DNA from: JBBRHH01 sp038222915
GTDB lineage: Bacteria > Planctomycetota > Phycisphaerae > Tepidisphaerales > Tepidisphaeraceae
NCBI GenBank assembly: GCA_038222915.1
Contig: JBBRHH010000179.1
Coordinates: 1-10,433, forward strand
Direction: 5' to 3'
DNA: 10,433 nucleotides
Shown here: positions 1 to 6,068 of the stretch, one piece after another
How the letters are laid out: each line of letters begins with the position of its first letter
How positions within the stretch are numbered: position 1 is the stretch's first letter
Position numbers and translations under genes: made by a program
Notes under the pieces: generated by a model
Database searches by the model: none
What the model saw: only the letters and a program-made list of their open reading frames with translations
Told to the model about the DNA's origin: nothing

Positions 1-378
1 ATGCTCCACCTGCTTCAGCACCTGCTTGGCATATTCTTCCGAATGAATGTCGTGGAAAATCTCCCGGATCAGCGCCTGCTGGTCCTTGTTAAACGTCTCG
101 CCGATCCGCGGCTTCACAATAAACCAGTTGTTGTCCACTTCACTCCGCAGCGGATGATCAAACGGAAACGCAACCGCCTTCCGCTGTTCATCCGTGAGGC
201 TCTTGAAAAGCTGCGCCACCTTAGTCTCAGCCGTCACCACCTCCGGCCCAGCCGCCAAAGCCCGCGCCCCACGACCACCAGGCCAAAGCCCAGCCACCGA
301 AGCGGCCGCCAATCCCGCGGCGGCTGTCTTGATCAAATCACGACGTGACGGAACGGGTTGCAGTGGGTTCTGTGCCAT
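1..378 (-). CDS. Tat-exported DUF3500-like protein, C-terminus cut by window edge
   Basis: Reading the minus strand from the ATG at 378 gives 126 codons, open to the left edge, so only the N-terminal part is seen. AAGGAG sits 5 bases before the ATG and fixes the start. Residues 11-17 read SRRDLIK, a twin-arginine motif, followed by an Ala/Gly-rich hydrophobic stretch to about residue 42, so export by the Tat pathway is likely. The mature part starts with a segment close to LTDEQRKAVAFPFDHPLR, then DNNWFIVKPRIGE and a helical stretch rich in Glu and Lys. I recognise this as resembling the start of planctomycete DUF3500 proteins, whose biochemical function is unknown; the assignment is from memory of the family, not a search. 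It is divergent from the SGNH hydrolase at 492 across a 113-base gap that should hold both promoters. I see only a small GGTAT-G-ATACC palindrome there (415-425). Confidence 0.6.
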   Translation of the reverse strand, partial: MAQNPLQPVPSRRDLIKTAAAGLAAASVAGLWPGGRGARALAAGPEVVTAETKVAQLFKSLTDEQRKAVAFPFDHPLRSEVDNNWFIVKPRIGETFNKDQQALIREIFHDIHSEEYAKQVLKQVEH

Positions 379-491
379 GCGTTCTCCTTGTGGCGTGAAA
401 GGGTAATCGGACTCGGTATGATACCTTCGCGCACCCGCACGATCCAACGTTCGTGCCATATTGCTGTAATCATTTGTAAGGAGACCGCTAA

Positions 492-1268
492 ATGACCGCT
501 GCCAAATTGTTCGCCATGATTCTCGCCCTCATCGGCCCCGCACCCAAAGACACCCCCACCGCACTTCAGCTCAAGGAAGGCGATCAGATCATCGCCATGG
601 GCGACTCCATCACCGCCGGCGGCGGTTATCTCCGCGACACCGACGCCGTCCTCTACCAGCAATATCCCGATCTCAAGCTCCCCAAGATCATCAACGTCGG
701 CATCGGCGGCCAAAAGGCCGAAGACATGGTCAAGCGCTTCGACAAGGACGTCGTCCAGAAGAAGCCGCAGTGGGTCACCATCAGCGTCGGCATCAACGAC
801 GTCTGGCATCGCGTCAAGGCCCCGCACGAAGACGCCGTCCTCACCCAGTACAAGGAAAACGTCGCCAAGATGGTCGACATGGCCCAGGCCGCCAACATAA
901 AGGTCATCATCCTCTCCCCCACCGTCATCCAGGAAAATCCCGAAGACGAAGGCAACAAGCGCCTGCCGATGTACATCGACGCCGAAAAGGAAATTGCCAA
1001 AGACAAGAAGTGCCAGTTCGTCGATCTGCACCACGTCTTCCTCGACGCCCTCAAAAAGAAGCCCGAAGACGCCAAAGGCAACTGGCTCACCGGCGACGGC
1101 GTCCACATGAACGAAAAAGGCGACGCCATCATGGCCGTCGGCCTCCTCCGCGCCCTCGGTGTCCCCGACAAAAAGATCGCCGCCAGCGAAGCCGGCCCTT
1201 GGGGCGTTGGCAAGAAGCCCGCAACCAAGCCCGCCACCAAGCCCGCCGCCGCCGTCGAAACCAAGTAA
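492..1268 (+). CDS. Secreted SGNH/GDSL-family hydrolase
   Basis: This 258-residue protein has all four SGNH blocks in order. GDSIT gives the nucleophile Ser39 in block I. Gly70 to Gly73 in NVGIGG form block II. GIND with Asn102 is block III. GDGVH gives Asp202 and His205 of the triad in block V. The family hydrolyses esters such as acetyl groups on polysaccharides or lipids; the substrate cannot be read from sequence. The N-terminus has a short hydrophobic run (residues 6-15, LFAMILALIG) that could be a weak signal peptide or anchor. The C-terminal 20 residues are a low-complexity KPAT repeat tail, common in secreted planctomycete proteins. The ATG at 492 is preceded by AAGGAG at 8 bases. The gene stands alone: divergent from the DUF3500-like gene and separated from GH57 by about 240 bases holding a palindromic repeat. 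Confidence 0.9.
   Translation: MTAAKLFAMILALIGPAPKDTPTALQLKEGDQIIAMGDSITAGGGYLRDTDAVLYQQYPDLKLPKIINVGIGGQKAEDMVKRFDKDVVQKKPQWVTISVGINDVWHRVKAPHEDAVLTQYKENVAKMVDMAQAANIKVIILSPTVIQENPEDEGNKRLPMYIDAEKEIAKDKKCQFVDLHHVFLDALKKKPEDAKGNWLTGDGVHMNEKGDAIMAVGLLRALGVPDKKIAASEAGPWGVGKKPATKPATKPAAAVETK
1215..1250 (+). repeat. Three tandem 12-base units encoding KPAT/KPAA
   Basis: AAGCCCGCAACC, AAGCCCGCCACC and AAGCCCGCCGCC follow one another inside the 3' end of the SGNH hydrolase gene. They encode the Lys-Pro-Ala tail of the protein. Such 12-base units can change in number by slippage, so tail length may vary between strains. Confidence 0.85.
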
Positions 1269-1318
1269 CCTCGTCACTACTACATGTCTCGCCCTCCGCG
1301 CGATCGATCGCATTTCCT

Positions 1319-1360
1319 GCCCCCTCGCCCCGTACGCGGGGAGAGGGCTGGGGTGAGGGC
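1319..1360. repeat. Palindromic intergenic repeat (REP-like)
   Basis: CCCTCGCCCC (1322-1331) pairs with GGGGAGAGGG (1338-1347) with one G/A mismatch around a GTACGC loop, followed by GGGGTGAGGG. From memory, this sequence type (a CCCTC.CCCC stem around GTACGC, then GGGTGAGGG) recurs between genes of many high-GC bacteria. Only one copy is present here. It lies 50 bases past the SGNH stop and could act as a 3' mRNA hairpin, but no T-run follows, so I do not call a terminator. Confidence 0.6.
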
Positions 1361-1506
1361 CTTCAGCGCGAATCAATCATTAGTCGCAATTGCCCCACTG
1401 TGCTCTTTCACAAATTAAATCCCTGCCATAGACCACCCGCCCGTCGCGCGTAGAATGGCCGCACCGCGCGGCCGCCCTTGCGTCGCGATTGAGGAACCGG
1501 TTCATT

Positions 1507-2682
1507 ATGGCCTCCGTCTGCTTCTACTTTCAGGTCCATCAGCCCTTCCGCCTGAGGCGATACAGCGTCTTCGACACCGACCGCTTCTACTTCGACGAAG
1601 CAAAAAACGCCGAAATCGTCCGCAAGGTCGCCGCCAAGTGCTACCTCCCCACCAACAAGCTCCTCCTCGAACAGATCCGCAAGTTCGACGGGAAATTCCG
1701 CGTCGCCTTCTCCATCAGCGGCGTCGCCCTCGAACAGATGCGCCAGTCCGCCCCCGACGTCATCGAATCCTTCCAGGAGCTCAACGCCACCGGCTGCGTC
1801 GAATTCCTCTCCGAAACCTACTACCACTCCCTCGCCTTCCTCTACTCCCGTGAAGAATTCCGCGCCCAGGTTGATCTCCATCGCAACCTGATGAAGCAGC
1901 TCTTCGGCCAGGAGCCCCGCGTCTTCCGCAACACCGAGCTGATCTACAACAACGACCTCGCCCACTTCGTCGCCCACATGGGCTACGACGCCATCCTCGC
2001 CGAAGGCGCAGACCATCTCCTCGGCACCCACAGCCCCAACCTTCTCTACCGCCCCCCCCACTCCCCCGGCCAAAAGCTCCTCCACAAAAACTACCGCCTC
2101 AGCGACGACATCGCCTTCCGCTTCAGCAATCGGAACTGGGAACAGTGGCCTCTCACCGCCGAAAAATTCGCCCGCTGGGTCAACCAGATCAACGGCCACG
2201 GCTCCCTCTGCAACCTCTTCATGGACTACGAAACCTTCGGCGAACACCAGTGGGCCATCACCGGAATCTTCGACTTCCTGGGCCACCTCCCCGGCGAAAT
2301 TTTAAAGAACCCCGACAACACCTTCCTCACCCCAAGCCAGATCGCCGACCAATACCAACCCGTCGGCGAGATGGACTGCCCCAACATGGTCTCCTGGGCC
2401 GACAGCGAGCGCGATCTCTCCGCCTGGCTGGGCAACGCCATGCAATCCAACGCCCTCCACGAGCTCTACAAGCTGGAGCCGCTTCTCAAGGAAAAAGGCG
2501 ACGAGCAACTCCTCGACGACTGGCGTAAGCTGCAGACCAGCGATCACTTCTACTACATCTGCACAAAATACTGGGCCGACGGCGACGTCCACAAATACTT
2601 CAGCCCCTACGAAAGCCCGTACGACAGCTACATCAACTTCATGAACGTACTCGACAACGTCCGCTCGCGCCTGCGTCAGTAG
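1507..2682 (+). CDS. Glycoside hydrolase family 57 protein (alpha-glucan-active)
   Basis: This 391-residue protein shows the GH57 signature motifs in order. Near the N-terminus is the HQP motif (His11-Gln12-Pro13). GCVEFLSETYYH is the second motif. Glu144 in FRNTELIYNN is in the place of the catalytic nucleophile, and Asp240 in MDYETFGEHQ is in the place of the acid/base. GH57 enzymes are retaining amylases, branching enzymes, glucanotransferases and galactosidases; the exact activity is not decided here. The protein has no signal peptide, so it probably works in the cytoplasm on glycogen or maltodextrins. I chose the ATG at 1507 because MASVCFYFQVHQPFRLR matches the usual family N-terminus. 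A GAGGA lies 11 bases upstream. An in-frame TTG at 1489 would add six residues and is less likely. Both catalytic carboxylates are intact, so it looks functional. Confidence 0.92.
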   Translation: MASVCFYFQVHQPFRLRRYSVFDTDRFYFDEAKNAEIVRKVAAKCYLPTNKLLLEQIRKFDGKFRVAFSISGVALEQMRQSAPDVIESFQELNATGCVEFLSETYYHSLAFLYSREEFRAQVDLHRNLMKQLFGQEPRVFRNTELIYNNDLAHFVAHMGYDAILAEGADHLLGTHSPNLLYRPPHSPGQKLLHKNYRLSDDIAFRFSNRNWEQWPLTAEKFARWVNQINGHGSLCNLFMDYETFGEHQWAITGIFDFLGHLPGEILKNPDNTFLTPSQIADQYQPVGEMDCPNMVSWADSERDLSAWLGNAMQSNALHELYKLEPLLKEKGDEQLLDDWRKLQTSDHFYYICTKYWADGDVHKYFSPYESPYDSYINFMNVLDNVRSRLRQ

Positions 2683-2730
2683 ATGACGATTGCCACTGTT
2701 CCGCGGGTCGCTGCCCATCGAAGAAAACGC

Positions 2731-2760
2731 CGTTTAGCCGCCACGCGCAGCGGAGCGCGT
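2731..2760. repeat. Dispersed hairpin repeat, copy 1
   Basis: The stretch starts CGTTTAGCCGC and ends with a perfect hairpin: ACGCGC (2743-2748), loop AGCGGA, GCGCGT (2755-2760). A second copy lies at 6008-6038 with the same leading bases and loop core. Both copies sit shortly after the 3' end of a gene, here 48 bases past GH57. Confidence 0.7.
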
Positions 2761-2776
2761 TTGATTGCGCAAACCA

Positions 2777-2805
2777 CTGACAAAACACTCTAAGCGCGCT
2801 ATAAC
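2777..2805 (+). promoter_or_regulatory. Sigma-70-type promoter of the csrA operon
   Basis: CTGACA (2777-2782) and TATAAC (2800-2805) each match the -35 and -10 consensus at five of six positions, with the ideal 17-base spacer. Transcription would start near 2812, giving a leader of about 30 bases before the TTG start at 2841. Confidence 0.6.
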
Positions 2806-2840
2806 AATCAAAGGTCTCCGCTTAACTCAGGAGTCAGACC

Positions 2841-3626
2841 TTGCCAAACGTACTCGACAAACCCACGGCAGAATTAACCTACGCCCCAGTCCCCCACCGC
2901 AAAATCTCCCGGCGCATCCGCTGGCTCTGCACCATCGGCCTATCCCTCCTCTGCATCGAGATCGCCGCAGTCACCCACTACCATCAAATCGTCACGGCCA
3001 TCCGTCGCTGGCAGGTCTATCGCCTCCAATCCAAATGCGAACAATGGACCGCGTCACCGGATCAAGTTGTCTATGACGATCGCCCCACCACCCCCGCCTA
3101 TTCGAACAATCGCAAGCCGTCCGCAATGCAATCCGAAATTCTCGGCCTCAAATGCCAACCTTGGACCGACTTCGTCGCGGCCACGAAAAGCATCGATTCA
3201 ACCAACATCGCGCCCGCCGACCCGATGCACCATATAGCCGCCACCGACAACGTTGTTTTCCTCCACAAGCTCCGCAACCCAATCGGAGAGGAACGTCTCG
3301 TCTGCATCACAATGGGAGGATACCGAGCCCAACCGATTCTTCTCGTTTACATCATCCAACCCGCAACCCGCACAACGGCGGCGAAACTCCGGAGAATGCA
3401 GTACATCACGATTCGAGAAGAATCTGCCGCAGGAACATTTCAACTCTTCGCCGGCCAGCCCGATCCAATCAATCATTCCCACTTCACCATCAGCTATTCC
3501 ATCAACGGCCAACCTGGAAAGATGGATTGCTGCCTGTTTGACGACGATCTCTTTTTCTTCAGCACCGATCATGGTTCCGTAAATGGGTCCGAAGGCTGGC
3601 TAACCTGGATGCCCATGGACAACTAA
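2841..3626 (+). CDS. Single-pass membrane protein of unknown family, paralogue A beside csrA
   Basis: I do not recognise a named family for this 261-residue protein. It starts at a TTG with a clear AGGAG 7 bases upstream (2829-2833); there is no ATG in frame before residue 96. A basic N-terminus (residues 19-27, HRKISRRIR) precedes one membrane helix at about 28-45, so the remaining 215 residues should be outside the cytoplasm by the positive-inside rule. It is clearly homologous to the protein at 4106. Shared signatures are YAP at the N-terminus, an LQxxCExW motif (62-69), QxVYDDxP (75-82), KxxPWxDF, VxFLHxLR (138-145), GxERLVxI, GQxDP followed by SHF (205-215) and a DDD triad (234-236). The conserved Cys, Trp and Asp positions suggest a folded domain. 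It is the first gene after the promoter at 2777, and its stop lies 23 bases before csrA, so co-transcription is likely. Confidence 0.8.
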   Translation: MPNVLDKPTAELTYAPVPHRKISRRIRWLCTIGLSLLCIEIAAVTHYHQIVTAIRRWQVYRLQSKCEQWTASPDQVVYDDRPTTPAYSNNRKPSAMQSEILGLKCQPWTDFVAATKSIDSTNIAPADPMHHIAATDNVVFLHKLRNPIGEERLVCITMGGYRAQPILLVYIIQPATRTTAAKLRRMQYITIREESAAGTFQLFAGQPDPINHSHFTISYSINGQPGKMDCCLFDDDLFFFSTDHGSVNGSEGWLTWMPMDN

Positions 3627-3649
3627 CCCTGTGACACTGGAGACCCAAA

Positions 3650-4069
3650 ATGCTAGTCCTCTCCCGCCCCCCAGGCACCTCCATCATCTTCACCTCCCCC
3701 GCCGAATCCTACCTCATCACCGTCCTCAAAATCCTCCCCACCGGCCGCCACATCTCCCTCCTCATCAACCACACCTCCACCACCACCCCCGGCCAACTCC
3801 ACGTCCGCACCCTCGAACTCCCCCTCAACACCACCATCCCCCTCGGCCAAAACGTAACAGTAACCATAGTCGACATCGGCAAAGACAAAGTCCGCGTCGG
3901 CATCGATGCCCCCAACTTCAAAAACATCCACCGCCTCGAAGTCTACGAAGCCATCCACCCCCAAACCCCACCGCCCGACGACGACCACCCACACCCAACC
4001 GATTCCCGCGTCCCACGCCCCTCCTCTCCAACGCCCCCTTCCCTCAGACAGACCCCGGACTCACAATGA
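3650..4069 (+). CDS. csrA: Atypical CsrA/RsmA-type RNA-binding regulator with internal insert and Pro-rich tail
   Basis: CsrA binds GGA motifs in mRNA leaders and alters translation or stability. Residues 1-9 read MLVLSRPPG, the canonical first strand with Leu4 and Arg6. Residues 69-102 carry VTVTIVDI, GKDKVRVGIDAP and IHRLEVYEAI, including Arg95, equivalent to the key RNA-contacting Arg44 of E. coli CsrA. A usual CsrA is about 60-75 residues; this one has 139. An extra segment of about 50 residues (15-66) lies between the two canonical parts. It contains LITVLKI, Gly32 and ISLLINH, which read like a second copy of the CsrA central strands. Residues 103-139 form a Pro/Asp/Ser-rich tail, probably disordered. 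The ATG has TGGAG 7 bases upstream. This GGA overlaps the ribosome-binding site, so autoregulation is conceivable. The gene sits between two paralogous membrane-protein genes in one probable operon. Confidence 0.85.
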   Translation: MLVLSRPPGTSIIFTSPAESYLITVLKILPTGRHISLLINHTSTTTPGQLHVRTLELPLNTTIPLGQNVTVTIVDIGKDKVRVGIDAPNFKNIHRLEVYEAIHPQTPPPDDDHPHPTDSRVPRPSSPTPPSLRQTPDSQ

Positions 4070-4105
4070 TTTCCCAATCGTCTCAATAATCCGCCCAAAT
4101 AAGTC

Positions 4106-4918
4106 TTGCCAATCTCCCCCGAAAATCCTCTCAACAAACCAGCCCACAGCATCGACTACGCGCCCAACCGCCGGCGCAGGATTGGCCGCCGCCCGCGCTA
4201 TCTCATTCTCCTCGCAACCTTCGCCCTGTCCGGGGCAATCGGCTTCACTCTATTTCACGATCAAATCACAAAAGCCCGACGCCAGTGGCATCTCTACGGC
4301 CTGCAACGCCAGTGCGAAGCCTGGTCGGCGCCGCCCGGCCAAATTGTTTATGACGATGATCCTTACACGACTTCGCGCCAACTCCTTCAGGAAGGGTTCA
4401 GCGACCTGAACCCGTTCACCGACATCGATGCCGACACCGGCGAAAGGCTTCCATGCGAGGCAACGGGTCGCCTCTATAAACCGTGGATCGACTTCATCGG
4501 CCAAGATCAGGGCACTTGGTCCTCATCCCGCGGCAGCGCCGTCGCCACCGTATTCCTCCACCGATTACGAAGTCACAGCGGCCATGAACGCCTCGTCTCC
4601 ATCGGCGTCTGTCACAGTACCGGGCTCCCACCAATGCCCACGCTGCAAATCTACGTCGGAACTCTCGGAACGCCCCTCACATCTGCCGCGCAATGCAGCT
4701 TGGAACGGATGCGCTTCTGGACGTACTACGGCGGCTGCAAACTCCTCACCGGCCAAACCGACCCCGCCGACCCCTCCCACTTCAGCTTCGGCCTCCTCAG
4801 AAACAAAATCTTCAACACCATCGACGGCTGGCTCCTCGACGACGACACAGTCTTTCTTCAAACCAACGGACACGGCATCAAAGGCAGATTTCCCAGCTAC
4901 TCCGCCGACGAAGAGTGA
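4106..4918 (+). CDS. Single-pass membrane protein of unknown family, paralogue B beside csrA
   Basis: This 270-residue protein is a paralogue of the one at 2841. A basic segment (residues 22-31) is followed by one membrane helix at about 32-50, and the rest should face outside. Conserved positions include LQxxCExW (66-73), QIVYDDDP (79-86), KPWIDF, FLHRLR, GHERLVSI, GQTDP with SHF (216-226) and a DDD triad (245-247). The start is a TTG, as in paralogue A; both proteins begin Met-Pro from TTGCC and share the YAP motif, which supports this start although the ribosome-binding site is weak. The gene follows csrA by 36 bases with no promoter that I can see, so it probably depends on read-through from 2777. 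The order A-csrA-B suggests duplication of the membrane gene around csrA, or insertion of csrA between copies. The function is unknown. Confidence 0.78.
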   Translation: MPISPENPLNKPAHSIDYAPNRRRRIGRRPRYLILLATFALSGAIGFTLFHDQITKARRQWHLYGLQRQCEAWSAPPGQIVYDDDPYTTSRQLLQEGFSDLNPFTDIDADTGERLPCEATGRLYKPWIDFIGQDQGTWSSSRGSAVATVFLHRLRSHSGHERLVSIGVCHSTGLPPMPTLQIYVGTLGTPLTSAAQCSLERMRFWTYYGGCKLLTGQTDPADPSHFSFGLLRNKIFNTIDGWLLDDDTVFLQTNGHGIKGRFPSYSADEE

Positions 4919-5227
4919 GACTCGCACAATCCCGGCAAGCGACAAATCCAGATCGTAATCCGAAAGCGTCAGCCAAGAGTCCCCCCACAAACTTTCCCCA
5001 TTTCCACAAACCACTCGTCGTCCGCCTCTCCCCCTCCCCACGCGAATTCCAAAACCCGACCCACTCATCTCCAAAAACCCCCGTCCACCCCAAACATGAC
5101 AATTCCTTAATCCCACCGTACGCCAATCGCCATCCTCAACAACACCGAATTGCCGCCATTAAACCTTCCAAATCATTTTTCAAAAAACCGCGAATGCTAG
5201 TCATTTTTGCCCACTTACATTCCCCTC

Positions 5228-5257
5228 TTGTAACCATTATCGGACCCTCTTTATAGT
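5228..5257 (+). promoter_or_regulatory. Candidate promoter of the PEP-CTERM gene
   Basis: TTGTAA (5228-5233) and TATAGT (5252-5257) are separated by 18 bases in an AT-rich stretch. Each matches the sigma-70 consensus at four or five of six positions. The transcript would start near 5264 and carry a leader of about 90-130 bases. Confidence 0.4.
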
Positions 5258-5287
5258 TGAACTCGCTCGCATTGAACGCGGGTTCAA
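5257..5287. promoter_or_regulatory. Operator-like TTGAAC repeats
   Basis: TTGAAC occurs at 5257-5262 and 5272-5277, and its inverse GTTCAA at 5282-5287. The last two form a perfect 6-bp inverted repeat around GCGG. The cluster overlaps the expected transcription start of the promoter at 5228, where a repressor site would be expected. No regulator is encoded nearby. Confidence 0.35.
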
Positions 5288-5312
5288 TTCGCACGCTGTT
5301 AAGACAAATCCC

Positions 5313-5335
5313 CCGCCACAAAAAAAACGTGGCGG
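5313..5335 (+). promoter_or_regulatory. A-looped hairpin in the PEP-CTERM leader
   Basis: CCGCCAC (5313-5319) pairs perfectly with GTGGCGG (5329-5335) around a nine-base loop of eight A residues and one C. No T-run follows on either strand, so it is not an ordinary terminator. It lies 20 bases before the upstream ATG at 5355 and could stabilise the leader or bind a regulator. Confidence 0.5.
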
Positions 5336-5354
5336 CCAATCGGAGTCAACCTAC

Positions 5355-5378
5355 ATGCACCGCGACACCAAAGCATAA
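5355..5378 (+). other. Seven-codon upstream ORF or nonsense-split start of the PEP-CTERM gene
   Basis: An ATG at 5355 has GGAG (5342-5345) at good spacing and reads MHRDTKA before a TAA at 5376. It is in the same frame as the PEP-CTERM gene starting at 5394, which itself lacks a ribosome-binding site. This is either a leader peptide allowing re-initiation, or the true start with a nonsense change at codon 8. Confidence 0.45.
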
Positions 5379-5393
5379 ACGCGCACCAAATGG

Positions 5394-5978
5394 ATGACCC
5401 TGCTCGCTTCCACCCTCAGCGTCATCGCCCTCCACTCCCCCGCCCACGCCGGCGTCAGCGACGGCGGCTTCACCTTCTCCTCCGTCTTCGACTCCCGGCA
5501 ATTCGCCCTCCAATGGGCCTACTCCTCGTCACTCCTCTCCAGCCTCTCCACCGGCACCAACAACACCGATGCCGATGCCGTCACCGTTTACGGCAGCGTC
5601 CCGCCCGACAACACCAACAACACCGACGGCCTCTCCATCTCCGGCGCGGCCTATGGAAAAAATGCCTCCGCCCCCAACCCCTGGGGCCCCGAAATCGTCT
5701 TCACCACCCCCTACACCTACCACAACGGCGACGATCTCCTCTTCACCCTCCAGCACAGCGGCGCAGCCCACGCCCTCAGCGTGGATGCCATCCACGGCTC
5801 CACCGGCACCGCAAACTCCATCCTCGCCGTCTCCGATTCCTCCGCCGCCTCCGGCACAACCAGCGTCTCCCTCCCCGTCATCGAAATTTTCACCAGCGTC
5901 CCCGAACCCTCCACCCTCGCCTTCGCCGCCACCACCCTCCTACTCCTCAAACGCCGCCGCACCCATATCGCGAAATAA
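5394..5978 (+). CDS. PEP-CTERM sorting-signal protein, secreted
   Basis: This 194-residue protein has an N-terminal signal peptide (residues 1-19, ending in AHA before Gly20). Its C-terminus is a complete PEP-CTERM signal: VPEPSTLAF at 169-177, a hydrophobic run to 185 and the basic KRRR at 186-189. Such proteins are processed and sorted by exosortase-type enzymes and often end in the extracellular matrix or envelope. The body is rich in Asn, Thr, Ser and Gly. A segment resembling FTTPYTYHNGDDLLFTL recalls a motif of other planctomycete PEP-CTERM surface proteins, but I cannot name a domain. No Cys is seen. The start at 5394 has no ribosome-binding site; a better-placed ATG at 5355 in the same frame is cut off by a TAA. 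The gene may therefore be translated by re-initiation or have lost its original start. It is convergent with the GH43-like gene. Confidence 0.82.
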   Translation: MTLLASTLSVIALHSPAHAGVSDGGFTFSSVFDSRQFALQWAYSSSLLSSLSTGTNNTDADAVTVYGSVPPDNTNNTDGLSISGAAYGKNASAPNPWGPEIVFTTPYTYHNGDDLLFTLQHSGAAHALSVDAIHGSTGTANSILAVSDSSAASGTTSVSLPVIEIFTSVPEPSTLAFAATTLLLLKRRRTHIAK

Positions 5979-6007
5979 CAGCCCGTAACTTTCTCGACAG
6001 TCCAACC

Positions 6008-6038
6008 CGTTTAGCCGCAATGCGCCAGCGGAGCGCGT
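6008..6038. repeat. Dispersed hairpin repeat, copy 2
   Basis: This matches the repeat at 2731-2760: CGTTTAGCCGC, then ATGCGC (6020-6025), loop CAGCGGA, GCGCGT (6033-6038). The second stem base is T here against C in copy 1, changing a C-G pair to a T-G wobble, so the hairpin is kept. It lies between the convergent ends of the PEP-CTERM and GH43-like genes. Confidence 0.7.
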
Positions 6039-6068
6039 GCGCGGATCCGGATCGCGCATCGCCCCAAC

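Larger units (their letters stand above)
4919..5354. other. Non-coding intergenic region with a regulatory 3' half
   Basis: No open frame here has a recognisable product, ribosome-binding site or codon bias. From about 4980 to 5110 the plus strand is very rich in C and A and poor in G. From about 5140 it becomes AT-rich, then holds a candidate promoter, an operator-like inverted repeat and an A-looped hairpin, listed separately. The region probably serves the PEP-CTERM gene downstream. Confidence 0.6.

Noticed and set aside
333..1376. Long minus-strand frame (347 residues) opposite the SGNH hydrolase
   Set aside because: It is Gly/Asp/Val-rich low-complexity antisense of a gene with strong C-ending codons, and the SGNH motifs on the plus strand explain the region.
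1408..2286. Minus-strand frame of 292 residues opposite GH57
   Set aside because: Same antisense effect; it is Glu/Val/Gly-rich with no motif, and GH57 catalytic motifs occupy the plus strand.
5313..5335. Intrinsic terminator
   Set aside because: The A-run is in the loop, not after the stem, so there is no U-tract in either direction.
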